IMG/VR virus record: IMGVR_UViG_3300048592_000194
Coordinates: 1-45,309 of that record
Direction: 5' to 3' (one strand)
Origin: a virus
Length of the DNA stretch: 45,309 nucleotides
Positions 12,374 to 19,972 of this stretch are shown here, piece after piece (within the stretch, counting starts at the first letter, position 1; each line of letters opens with the position of its first letter). Position numbers and translations under genes: made by a program. The notes beneath the pieces were generated by a model. That model had not been told where the DNA came from. It saw only the letters and a list, made by a program, of their open reading frames with translations, and searched no databases.

Positions 12374-13635
12374 TCCCCTACACGCCTCGGCCGCAATTCG
12401 AGGCGTACCACGACCGCACCGAACGCTTCGCGAAGATTGTTGCCCATCGGCGCTTTGGCAAAACCGTCGGCTGCATCAATGATATGATACGGGCTGCGCT
12501 GTGCAACCCGAGGCAATACCCGCCGCCGCGCTATGCCTATGTTGCGCCGACCTACACGCAGGCAAAGGACGTTGCCTGGTCGTATCTGAAACACTACTCG
12601 CAGCCGATCCCCGGCATCAAGACCAGCGAATCGGAGCTCTGGGTTGAGTATCCTAACGGCGCTCGAATTCGTCTTTACGGCGCTGATAACTACGATCGTA
12701 TGCGCGGTCTATATCACGACGGCGTTACTATTGATGAACCTGCGCAGATGGACCCTAGGGCGTGGCCTGAGGTCATTCGACCGACTCTATCTGACTATGC
12801 TGGCTGGGGCACCTTTATTGGCACTCCTGCTGGTCGGGACTGGTTTTATAAGATTGACCTGAATGAGGACGGCACGCCGGCGCCGGACTTCTTCCGGCTG
12901 ACGCTGAAGGCATCTGAGACGGGGCTGATCCCCGAGGCCGAGCTGCAGAGCCTCAAGTCCGGCCTGACCGACGAACAGTTCGCGCAAGAGTTCGAGTGTT
13001 CGTTTGAAGCCGCCGTGGTGGGCGCTTACTACGGTAAGCTGATGATGGCGGCCGAGGGCGACAAACGCATCACGGGCGTTCCCTATGAGCCTACAGCCAA
13101 GGTCTACACGGCTTGGGACTTGGGCATAGCGGATGCTACGGCTATCTGGTTCGCCCAGGTGGTGGGGCGTGAGATTCACCTGATTGACTATTACGAGGCG
13201 ACGGGCGCTGACCTCGGGCACTATGTCCGGGAGATCGACCGGCGCAATTATATCTACGCCGGCCACATCGTTCCGCACGACGCCCAGGCTAAAGAACTGG
13301 GAACGGGCAAAAGCCGCTTGGAAGTTCTGGAAAGCCTTGGGCTCCGCAACCTGATTGTTGCGTCCATGCACCGGGTTGAGGACGGCATCAACGCCGTTCG
13401 CACGATCATCCCGCGCTGCTGGTTCGACGCCAAGAAATGCAGCCGCGGCATTGACGCGCTGAAACTGTATCGCGCCGAGTACGACGACAAACTGCAAACG
13501 CTTAAACCCCGGCCGGTCCATGATTGGGCCTCACACGGGGCCGACGCATTCCGCTATCTGGCGCTATCGCTGGATCAGCAGGCCACGAGGGTTACGAACA
13601 TGCCGAAGCGCAAAATGGGCGGATATATCGTTTAA
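12349..13635 (+). CDS. terL: Terminase large subunit
   Basis: 428 aa from GTG 12349. Walker A is H-R-R-F-G-K-T (residues 33-39) and Walker B is G-V-T-I-D-E-P (125-131, Asp129/Glu130). The C-terminal RNase H-like nuclease starts Y-T-A-W-D-L-G-I-A-D (Asp257) and has a late acidic site H-D-W-A-S-H-G-A-D-A-F (about 393-403). It packages DNA into proheads. The stretch 12640-12860 uses more A/T at third positions than the rest but the protein is uninterrupted. Stop and portal start share one base (TAATG). Confidence 0.95.
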   Translation: MAEARRVVIPYTPRPQFEAYHDRTERFAKIVAHRRFGKTVGCINDMIRAALCNPRQYPPPRYAYVAPTYTQAKDVAWSYLKHYSQPIPGIKTSESELWVEYPNGARIRLYGADNYDRMRGLYHDGVTIDEPAQMDPRAWPEVIRPTLSDYAGWGTFIGTPAGRDWFYKIDLNEDGTPAPDFFRLTLKASETGLIPEAELQSLKSGLTDEQFAQEFECSFEAAVVGAYYGKLMMAAEGDKRITGVPYEPTAKVYTAWDLGIADATAIWFAQVVGREIHLIDYYEATGADLGHYVREIDRRNYIYAGHIVPHDAQAKELGTGKSRLEVLESLGLRNLIVASMHRVEDGINAVRTIIPRCWFDAKKCSRGIDALKLYRAEYDDKLQTLKPRPVHDWASHGADAFRYLALSLDQQATRVTNMPKRKMGGYIV

Positions 13636-14204
13636 TGGCGAAAATGAGCGAGACCGATCTGCTCGGCATTGTGGATGCCTGGGTGACGGACGCGCAGGAC
13701 TTCGACACGACCGATCTTGCGATGGATCGCTCCAGGGCGATCGATTTCTATGAGGGCCGGGTCGATTTCATGTCCGAGCCGGACAAGTCGAGCGTGGTGT
13801 CGCATGACGTGGCCGACACCGTGAACGGCATCCTGCCCGGCCTGCTGCGGGTGTTCCTCGCCTCGGACAAGATCGTGATCTATGAACCGCGCCAGCGTGA
13901 GGACGAGGAAGGTTCCAAGCAGGCGACGGACTGCATCAATTATATCTTCATGAACGAGTGTGACGGCTACCGGGTGCTGCACAGCGCGTTTCATGACGGG
14001 CTTCTGGTCCGCAATGGCATCATCAAGCATTGGTGGGACAAGGCCAAGGAATACAAGGTCGAGACCCTGACCGGGCTGACCGAGGAGGAGCGCCAGGCCA
14101 TCGAGTTTGACGATCTGGTCGAGGAAATTCTTGAGGAGAGGGAATATCTGGTCGGGCCTGACGGGGCAGAGATTGGCGACAAGGACGAATATGCTCGCAC
14201 CTAA
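13635..14204 (+). CDS. Portal protein, N-terminal part
   Basis: 189 aa (MAKMSETDLLGIVDAWVTDA...). It shows features of the portal N-terminus of rhizobial podoviruses: S-R-A-I-D-F-Y-E-G, then V-S-H-D-V-A-D-T-V-N-G-I-L-P-G-L-L-R-V-F and F-H-D-G-L-L-V-R-N-G-I-I-K-H-W-W. It ends at TAA 14202-14204, well short of the stem and crown regions, which are found in the ORF at 14480-16342. The stop lies within the first copy of an 18-bp direct repeat and overlaps the start of the inserted 100-aa ORF by 14 bp. Confidence 0.85.
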   Translation: MAKMSETDLLGIVDAWVTDAQDFDTTDLAMDRSRAIDFYEGRVDFMSEPDKSSVVSHDVADTVNGILPGLLRVFLASDKIVIYEPRQREDEEGSKQATDCINYIFMNECDGYRVLHSAFHDGLLVRNGIIKHWWDKAKEYKVETLTGLTEEERQAIEFDDLVEEILEEREYLVGPDGAEIGDKDEYART

Positions 14205-14493
14205 CCCCGACCCTCGGCCGAAATATCTGATTAGCTGCTCGCATTGGGGGCTGTTCCCCGATGATAACTATATCGGCCATTTCAGTTTCTGCGTTCCGGA
14301 TGTTTCCGAGGAAGAATACGCCGCGCTTGAGGCGAAGTGGCAACGGGAATCTGAGGAGCGCGCAAGGCTTGTGGATCTGCTGAAACTCGGGCTCGCCGGC
14401 GGCGCGACGATTACGAAATTGGCGCGCCAGAACGGCATCACCAAGCGCAGGGTTGAATTTTTGATAAGAAGGTACGGACTTGCTCGCACCTAA
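14191..14493 (+). CDS. HTH-containing ORF inserted within the portal gene
   Basis: 100 aa (MLAPNPDPRPKYLISCSHWG...). The middle is acidic and helical (S-E-E-E-Y-A-A-L-E-A-K-W-Q-R-E-S-E-E-R-A-R). The C-terminus is a helix-turn-helix (G-A-T-I-T-K-L-A-R-Q-N-G-I-T-K-R-R-V-E-F-L-I-R-R). Start ATG 14191 has an AAGGA ribosome site. It begins and ends within the two copies of the 18-bp repeat, and both of its junctions repeat the same stop/start overlap. No nuclease residues are visible. It may be a mobile cassette protein or a moron-type regulator. Confidence 0.6.
   Translation: MLAPNPDPRPKYLISCSHWGLFPDDNYIGHFSFCVPDVSEEEYAALEAKWQRESEERARLVDLLKLGLAGGATITKLARQNGITKRRVEFLIRRYGLART
14192..14209 (+). 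repeat. 18-bp direct repeat, left copy, at the portal interruption
   Basis: tgctcgcacctaaccccg, identical to 14481-14498, 289 bp apart. It contains the TAA of portal N, and ATG 14191 just upstream starts the inserted ORF. Confidence 0.95.
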
Positions 14494-16342
14494 CCCCGCC
14501 GCACAGCCCATGATGCCGGAACAGCCCGCCCCCCAGGCGGGTTTTTTTGTGAACGGGGAAGACTACACGGCTGCTCTGCGTGAGACCCTCGGCCTTGATC
14601 CGCCCGGCCCCGAGAAACGCTACGACGTCAAGATCAAGCGTTGCACCTCCAGGAACGGTAAACTCCGCGCCAAAGTCGTGCCGCGGGAAGACTTCCTGAT
14701 GGACCGCATGGCAACCGTGCTGGACGAGAATGTCCGGTTCTGCGGCCAGCGCATCATTACCAAGACCCGCTCCGAGCTCAAGCTGATCTATCCTGACAAG
14801 GCGGAGATCATCGACGAGTTGCCGGCCTATTCGCCGGGCACCGACAAGGGGCTGGAAAAGTCGGCGCGGCATGACAGGTTCAATTCGCGCGACGTGACGA
14901 CATCGGACAAGTCAACCGAGCTGATCGAGTATTTTGAGACCTATCCGCTGATCGACTATGACGGCGACGGCATTGCCGAGCGGCGTCAGGTGGTGGTGGC
15001 GCGCGGGGCCGACAACCGGCATCTGCTGTCGAACATCGAATGGGGCGGCGACATCCCGTTCACCGACATTGTGCCCGATCCCATGCCGCACCGCTGGGAG
15101 GGCCGGTCGGTCTTTGACGAGACCTACGATATTCAGCGCGTCAAGACCGTACTGATGCGCCAGACACTCGACAACCTGTACCAGGTCAACAACCCGATGC
15201 AGGCCATGGACGTGAACCGGGTGGAAAACCCGGACGCCGTGTTCAAGCGCGAGCTAAGTGCTACGGTCCTGACCAAGGGGCCGCCTGGTGACGTGATTGT
15301 CCCGTTTGTCGTGCCGTTCGCGGCCAAGGATTCGTTCCCGGTCCTCGAATACATGGACATGGTGGCGGAACGGCGAACCGGCATCGGCCGGGCCTCGATG
15401 GCGCTGGACCCTGACGCGCTGCAAAACCAGACGGCCACCGCGGTCCAGGCCACACAGGACATCAAGTTCTCCAAGGTCGAGGTGTACGCACGCAACATCG
15501 CGGAGGCCGGCGGGCTCAAGCGGCTGTTCAAGTGCATGTTGAAACTGTTCGTCGAGAACCAGCGCGAGCCCATGACGATCCGCCTTCGCGGCGAATTCGT
15601 CGATATGGACCCGAAGGGCTGGAATGCGGACATGGACTGCACGGTTAATGTCGGCCTCGGGGCCGGCTCGCGCGACCGTGACATGGCAATGCTGCAAAAC
15701 GTGTTGCAGGTCCAGCAGGGCGTGATTGCGGCGCTGCAAAACCCGTTCAATCCGATCCTCAACCTCGGCCATGCGCTGGATACCGCGCGCCGGTTGGCGG
15801 AAGCGGCCGGACTGAAATCGCCGGAACAGTATTTCCCGGAAGTGAGCCAGGAGCAAATCGCGCAGATCAAGCAGCAGATGGACCAGAACCCGCCGCCGAA
15901 CCCCGAAGCGGCGAAGGCTCAGGCCCAGATGCAGATCGAGCAGATGAAGTTGCAGGCCAATATGCAGCTTGAGCAGGCGCGGATGCAGGCCGACGCGCAG
16001 CGCGACGCGATGAAGGGCCAGCTCGACCAGCAGGCCATGGCGCAGAAGGCCGAGATCGAGAAGATCCAGGCGCAGGCCGACATCGCAACGCAGCAGCAGA
16101 AGGTCGAGGCTGAAATCATGCTGGCGCGGGAGCGTTTTGCGCTGGAAGCCGCACTGAAGCGTGAAGAACACGCCATGCGAATGCAGGAAATGCAGGCGGA
16201 ATCCGCGCGCAAGGACCGCGAGTTCGAAATGCGGGCCTATGAGGCGCAGCAGGGGCAGGCACGGGCGCAGGAAGCGCACGGGCAGAAGCTCGAACAGATG
16301 GAAGCCGCGGCGAAGAACAAACCGAAGGCCAAGGATGAATGA
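14480..16342 (+). CDS. Portal protein, main part
   Basis: 620 aa if started at TTG 14480 (ribosome site aagaagg, 8 nt upstream); GTG 14549 or ATG 14510 are alternatives. It contains the portal wing and stem motifs: K-V-V-P-R-E-D-F-L-M-D-R, W-G-G-D-I-P-F-T-D-I-V-P-D-P-M-P-H-R-W-E-G-R-S, then A-L-D-P-D-A-L-Q-N-Q-T-A-T-A-V. The C-terminal 150 residues form a long Gln/Ala-rich coiled coil. The portal is the dodecameric DNA gate at one capsid vertex. Together with 13635-14204 it gives about 809 residues. No single reading frame joins the parts. Confidence 0.85.
   Translation: MLAPNPAAQPMMPEQPAPQAGFFVNGEDYTAALRETLGLDPPGPEKRYDVKIKRCTSRNGKLRAKVVPREDFLMDRMATVLDENVRFCGQRIITKTRSELKLIYPDKAEIIDELPAYSPGTDKGLEKSARHDRFNSRDVTTSDKSTELIEYFETYPLIDYDGDGIAERRQVVVARGADNRHLLSNIEWGGDIPFTDIVPDPMPHRWEGRSVFDETYDIQRVKTVLMRQTLDNLYQVNNPMQAMDVNRVENPDAVFKRELSATVLTKGPPGDVIVPFVVPFAAKDSFPVLEYMDMVAERRTGIGRASMALDPDALQNQTATAVQATQDIKFSKVEVYARNIAEAGGLKRLFKCMLKLFVENQREPMTIRLRGEFVDMDPKGWNADMDCTVNVGLGAGSRDRDMAMLQNVLQVQQGVIAALQNPFNPILNLGHALDTARRLAEAAGLKSPEQYFPEVSQEQIAQIKQQMDQNPPPNPEAAKAQAQMQIEQMKLQANMQLEQARMQADAQRDAMKGQLDQQAMAQKAEIEKIQAQADIATQQQKVEAEIMLARERFALEAALKREEHAMRMQEMQAESARKDREFEMRAYEAQQGQARAQEAHGQKLEQMEAAAKNKPKAKDE
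14481..14498 (+). repeat. 18-bp direct repeat, right copy, at the portal interruption
   Basis: Identical to 14192-14209. It holds the TAA that ends the inserted ORF, and TTG 14480 opens the main portal ORF across it. Confidence 0.95.
14525..14548 (+). terminator. Intrinsic terminator-like hairpin inside portal coding sequence
   Basis: CCCGCC, loop CCCCA, GGCGGG, then seven T, immediately before GTG 14549, which is in frame with the portal. As sequence this is a near-ideal terminator, yet it is translated as part of the 14480 ORF if that start is used. Confidence 0.75.
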
Positions 16343-17400
16343 GCCCGCTGGAAAGGATACTGCTCGCCGATGAAGACCGGATGGCTTATGGCACCGGCAG
16401 CGCGGCCGAGACAGCCAACCAGCCGGCGGGGTTAGCGCAGCTCATCATCGGGCTTTATAATTCGCTTGAGGACGTTTCCAAGCGGGCGTTCGGCGCGTCA
16501 GAGACCATGCGGCAGGGCGGACCGTACAACCCTGCGCCGATGGTAGAGGCGGCGATGCTGCCGATGGGCACGGGTGCGATTGCCGGCGTTCCGATGAAGG
16601 CTGGCGAGGCTGCGTTGGGTGCTGGCGTCATTCGCCCCACCGGCATCCGCGGCTATCACGCATCTCCGCATGACTTCGACCGCTTCGATATGTCCAAGAT
16701 CGGCACGGGAGAGGGCGCGCAGGCTTATGGGCACGGGCTGTATTTTGCGGAGAACCCTGCCATTAGCGGGCGTGGCGGGCAGTACGATCAGGCTTTCACC
16801 CGAGATATTCGCGCCCCTGTTGAGCGGGCATTAGCCAAGCACGGGGACGCCGACGCCGCTCTTGCAGCAGCGCGAGCGGAAATAGAAAGATTGCAGGGGC
16901 TGCCAAACATGGGGAACGACCCACAAAGGTGGGCATCCCTCATGGAAACGCAGCAACGAATTGTTTCCGGTATCGACACACTAAAGAAGACCGGCGAATT
17001 ACCGAAGGCCAAAATTTACGAAGTCAACATCAACGCCGACCCGGCGCACTTCCTGGATTGGGATAAGCCGCTGAGTGGGCAAACACCAGAAGTCGCGCAG
17101 AAACTCAAGGACGCATGGCTTGCACATCCTGAGGGACATTCGCACCAGCGCGGACAGGAAATCTATTCCGCTGCCATGCGGGGGGAAAGCTACGATCCAT
17201 CCGCGGCATCGACAATTTTTCGCGAAGCCGGCATCCCCGGCATCAAATACCTGGACCAAGGCTCCCGCGCAGCCGGCGAGGGATCACGAAACTACGTCGT
17301 CTTTGATGACAAGCTAATCGACATCCTCCGCAAATACGGAATTGTGGTTGCCCCGCCCGTGTTGCACCCGCTTCTGTCGGGCAGTGAAGAGAAAACCTAA
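16339..17400 (+). CDS. ADP-ribosyltransferase-like virion protein
   Basis: 353 aa. After about 105 residues of Gly/Ala-rich leader there is G-Y-H-A-S-P-H-D-F-D-R-F-D (residues about 106-118), G-E-G-A-Q-A-Y-G-H-G-L-Y-F-A-E-N (about 123-138) and, near the end, G-I-P-G-I-K-Y-L-D-Q-G-S-R with N-Y-V-V-F-D-D. This pattern belongs to the ADP-ribosyltransferase-type domain found in phage polyvalent proteins. Position between portal and scaffold suggests it is packaged and injected, as T4 Alt is. Target unknown. A four-base ATGA overlap joins it to the portal gene. Confidence 0.65.
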   Translation: MSPLERILLADEDRMAYGTGSAAETANQPAGLAQLIIGLYNSLEDVSKRAFGASETMRQGGPYNPAPMVEAAMLPMGTGAIAGVPMKAGEAALGAGVIRPTGIRGYHASPHDFDRFDMSKIGTGEGAQAYGHGLYFAENPAISGRGGQYDQAFTRDIRAPVERALAKHGDADAALAAARAEIERLQGLPNMGNDPQRWASLMETQQRIVSGIDTLKKTGELPKAKIYEVNINADPAHFLDWDKPLSGQTPEVAQKLKDAWLAHPEGHSHQRGQEIYSAAMRGESYDPSAASTIFREAGIPGIKYLDQGSRAAGEGSRNYVVFDDKLIDILRKYGIVVAPPVLHPLLSGSEEKT

Positions 17401-17790
17401 ATGAACGCACCCACCTCCGCACCCGCCAACTGGCGCGACATGTACGGTTTCGGCAACACCGGCGTGCAGCAGGAAATGTCGCCCTACATGCAGAACCTTT
17501 GGTCGACCAACATCGGCAACGCGGCAAAAGAGACGATCGCTACCAACTTCATGCCGTATGTGATGAACCCGGCGTCGATCTCGCTTGATCCGGCCGTGAA
17601 CAAGGCCAACATGTATTCTGGCGGCACGGGCGCAAAGGCACCCGGCATGGGCGGCGCATCGCCGTCAGATCCAATGACACAAATTCTCGGGCTGCTGCAG
17701 AGCAATCCTGAGGTGCTGTCCGTCCTGTTGCCGATCTTGCAGCAGCAGGGCGGCGGCTCGCAGGCAACCCCGGCGATACCCGGTGGATAA
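17401..17790 (+). CDS. Structural-region hypothetical protein
   Basis: 129 aa (MNAPTSAPANWRDMYGFGNT...), starting directly after the previous stop. It is Gly/Ala/Pro/Met-rich with a C-terminal helix L-G-L-L-Q-S-N-P-E-V-L-S-V-L-L-P-I-L and low-complexity Q/G tail. No family recognised. Confidence 0.65.
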   Translation: MNAPTSAPANWRDMYGFGNTGVQQEMSPYMQNLWSTNIGNAAKETIATNFMPYVMNPASISLDPAVNKANMYSGGTGAKAPGMGGASPSDPMTQILGLLQSNPEVLSVLLPILQQQGGGSQATPAIPGG

Positions 17791-18010
17791 GGCAACCATC
17801 GCACAGGAAGCGGCATCGCTCCTGGAAAACGAAGTTCTGAAAATGGCCCTCGATCACGTCGAGAAAGACGCGATTGAGTGGATGATTGCTGCCTCGACCG
17901 AGCAGCAGCGTTTTGAGCACCAGATGGCCGTGCGCGCCGTGCGCGACCTCCGCACCAAGCTCGCGATGTTCAAATCCGACGTGCCGCGCACAAAGCCGGC
18001 CGTCGTCTAG
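17783..18010 (+). CDS. Small helical structural-region protein
   Basis: 75 aa from GTG 17783 (MDKATIAQEAASLLENEVLK...), entirely helical and charged, with an R-A-V-R-D-L-R-T-K-L region. Overlaps the previous gene by 8 bp and is followed by a terminator. No family recognised. Confidence 0.65.
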   Translation: MDKATIAQEAASLLENEVLKMALDHVEKDAIEWMIAASTEQQRFEHQMAVRAVRDLRTKLAMFKSDVPRTKPAVV

Positions 18011-18013
18011 TTC

Positions 18014-18030
18014 GCCCTGCGGGGCTTTTT
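18014..18030 (+). terminator. Intrinsic terminator before the scaffold gene
   Basis: GCCC, loop TGCG, GGGC, then five T. A short stem, so read-through into the capsid genes is likely unless antitermination or an extra promoter is used. Confidence 0.7.
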
Positions 18031-18043
18031 CAAGGACAGTACA

Positions 18044-19003
18044 ATGGAACATGACGAAACCGCTCCTGCGGGGGCGGAAGTCAATGTCACGCCTGACGAT
18101 ACCCAGGCAATCGAAGACAAACTCGGCTCGTTTGACTTTGACGACAAACCCCAAGCGCCGCCCGCGGGCGAAGCGAGGCAGACCACCGATGAGCCGGGCG
18201 AAGACAGCGATCTGGTTGACCTCGTAGAGGCGACCGAGCAGAAGCCCGAAGACGATGACCCAGAAGTTAACCTGCGGGATAACACCAAGGTCCGACTTTC
18301 CGAGCTGAAGCGCGCCTATCGCCCTTCATGGAAAACTGAGGTTGAGCAGTTCGAGGCCCGGCAGCGGGAGATCGAGCAGAAATCGCAGTTTTTCACCCAG
18401 CAAGAGCAGTTGGTCATGCAGGCGGCGAATGCCGCAGCGGCCATTGCCGAGCGTTACATTCCGAAGCCGCCCGATCCCGCCCTCGCAAAGCAAGACCCGT
18501 TTGCCTACGCGGAGCAGAAGGCGGACTACGACGCCCGTTTGGGCGAACTTCAAATGCTTCAGCAGCAGATGGCGCAAGCCAGCAAGCAGGCTGCCGAGAA
18601 GCAGCAGCAGGCCCTTCAGCAGTACTACACCAAGCAGCAGCAGGCGCTCCACGCCGCACGGCCGGAACTGAAAGACCCGGTTAAGGCGACGAAGTTCTGG
18701 GAGAACGTCAAGCAGCTTGGCGCGAGCGTCGGATACACGCCGCAGGAAATGGCGCAGATCCCCGATTATCGCATTCTGCTGATTGCCGAGAAGGCGTTCA
18801 AGTATGACGCCCTCGTCGCGCAACGGGCCAAGGCGGCTGAAAAGAAGGTAACGCCGGCAAAGATGGAAGCGCCTGTCCAGGCACCGGGACCGCGGGCCAC
18901 GCCCGCCAGCTCGGAGCGGCAGGCTGCACGCGATCAACTGTCAAGGCTGCGGAAAACGGGCTCCGTGCGAGACGCGGAAGCCTTCCTTTCTCGCTTTGAC
19001 TAA
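18044..19003 (+). CDS. Capsid scaffold-like protein
   Basis: 319 aa. Acidic N-terminus (about residues 1-80), then a long Gln-rich coiled coil (about 105-215: Q-M-A-Q-A-S-K-Q-A-A-E-K-Q-Q-Q), and a basic C-terminal helix ending D-A-E-A-F-L-S-R-F-D. This composition and the position immediately before the major capsid gene are typical of phage scaffolding proteins, which guide prohead assembly and then leave the shell. Confidence 0.8.
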   Translation: MEHDETAPAGAEVNVTPDDTQAIEDKLGSFDFDDKPQAPPAGEARQTTDEPGEDSDLVDLVEATEQKPEDDDPEVNLRDNTKVRLSELKRAYRPSWKTEVEQFEARQREIEQKSQFFTQQEQLVMQAANAAAAIAERYIPKPPDPALAKQDPFAYAEQKADYDARLGELQMLQQQMAQASKQAAEKQQQALQQYYTKQQQALHAARPELKDPVKATKFWENVKQLGASVGYTPQEMAQIPDYRILLIAEKAFKYDALVAQRAKAAEKKVTPAKMEAPVQAPGPRATPASSERQAARDQLSRLRKTGSVRDAEAFLSRFD

Positions 19004-19014
19004 GGAGGCCTTAA

Positions 19015-19029
19015 ATGGCTCAAGTCACT
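19015..19029 (+). CDS. Major capsid protein, exon 1
   Basis: Five codons, ATG GCT CAA GTC ACT (MAQVT), behind a strong ribosome site aaggagg (19002-19008). Unspliced translation would add one Gly and stop at TAG (19033-19035). The last six bases (GTCACT) are the 5' half of intron helix P1. Joined to exon 2 the protein starts MAQVTNTYDSYDSARNREEF, the start expected for this capsid family. Confidence 0.88.
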
Positions 19030-19972
19030 GGATAGTCGGTGACTTAAAACGGTGTGAATTGCTGGAACTCCCTTAGAGCCTACTATTCCACAACGTGGTC
19101 AGTAATGACGAGCGTGACGGATAGAAAAATGGTAGGATTGGGCAATCAGCAGCGAAGCGGCCCGGAAACGGGTTGAACGTTCAACGACTACGCCAAGTAG
19201 GCTAATCTTGAAGCACAGCAAAGATATTGAACACATCTCGAAACTGTACGCAGACGGGATGACATCCAGGCAGATTCAGGCACTAACCGGGATCAGCGCC
19301 AGGACGGTTGTTCGACATCTTCACAAGGCTGGTGTTGTCCTTCGCAACCCGGGCACCCCACACAATCCAAAACTCTCTGACGCGGGATTGCTGAGGCGTC
19401 TTTATGTTGACGAAGGGAAAAGCACCACGCAAATCGGGAAAGAGATCGGGGCAACTCCAAGCAATGTCAGCCGGTGGCTGAGATTGCATGGAATACCGAC
19501 TCGAAATACAGGCTCCGAAAAGGGTCACAATAGGACCACTGAAGAAACCCGCCGCAAACAGACAGAGTGGCGACGGGAAAATTTCATCGGAGCAAACAAT
19601 CCAAACTGGCGCGGTGGAAATCCTTACACCGACCCGGAGCGGAATCGCTACAGAGCGAAAATGTGGGTTAGGACGGTCAAAGACCGCGACGGCAGACGTT
19701 GTGTGGAATGCGGTTCAACCGACCGCCTGCACGCGCACCACATCAAGCGATGGCGAGATTATCCTGATTTGCGGTACGACACCGACAACGGCGTCACGCT
19801 TTGTCATCCATGCCATGAGAAGGCTCATGGACGCGGATTTAAGTTTCGCTGGCCTCAGTATGCCAAAAAGCGCACGAGTGCACCGCCTCTGCTTGCAGAG
19901 TGATGATATAGTCTGAGCTTACGGGAAACCGTAAGAAGATCGGGATAAAGAGCCCGGTCGATAACAAAACTG
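19030..19972 (+). other. Group I self-splicing intron in the major capsid gene
   Basis: 943 nt. P1: exon GTCACT (19024-19029) pairs with the internal guide GGTGAC (19038-19043), with the conserved U-G wobble at the 5' splice site. Two further A-T pairs extend it. The core has GTTCAACGACTA (R-type element, 19179-19190) pairing as P7 with TAGTC in the S-type gatatagtc (19905-19913). P9 is a 7-bp stem capped by GAAA (19918-19935). The intron ends in G (19972). Removing it restores the capsid reading frame. The endonuclease ORF sits in the P8 loop, as is common. Confidence 0.92.
19208..19903 (+). CDS. HNH homing endonuclease encoded in the intron
   Basis: 231 aa from TTG 19208. Two helix-turn-helix units (residues about 8-40, I-S-K-L-Y-A-D-G-M-T-S-R-Q-I-Q-A-L-T-G-I-S, and about 58-92) are followed by a NUMOD3-like G-A-N-N-P-N-W-R-G-G. 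The HNH domain is C-V-E-C-G...L-H-A-H-H-I-K-R-W...N-G-V-T-L-C-H-P-C-H-E-K-A-H-G (about 163-208). It should cut intronless capsid genes at the exon junction and so spread the intron. Its stop is 5 nt before the P7 3' strand. Confidence 0.92.
   Translation: MKHSKDIEHISKLYADGMTSRQIQALTGISARTVVRHLHKAGVVLRNPGTPHNPKLSDAGLLRRLYVDEGKSTTQIGKEIGATPSNVSRWLRLHGIPTRNTGSEKGHNRTTEETRRKQTEWRRENFIGANNPNWRGGNPYTDPERNRYRAKMWVRTVKDRDGRRCVECGSTDRLHAHHIKRWRDYPDLRYDTDNGVTLCHPCHEKAHGRGFKFRWPQYAKKRTSAPPLLAE

Noticed and set aside
14205-14548. Second group I intron in the portal gene
   Set aside because: No P7-type R/S elements, no guide pairing with the exon and no terminal-G junction that would restore the frame.
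15254-16279. 341-aa leftward ORF opposite the portal gene
   Set aside because: Leu/Arg/His-rich composition reflects the Gln/Ala coiled coil on the other strand; no ribosome site or motif.
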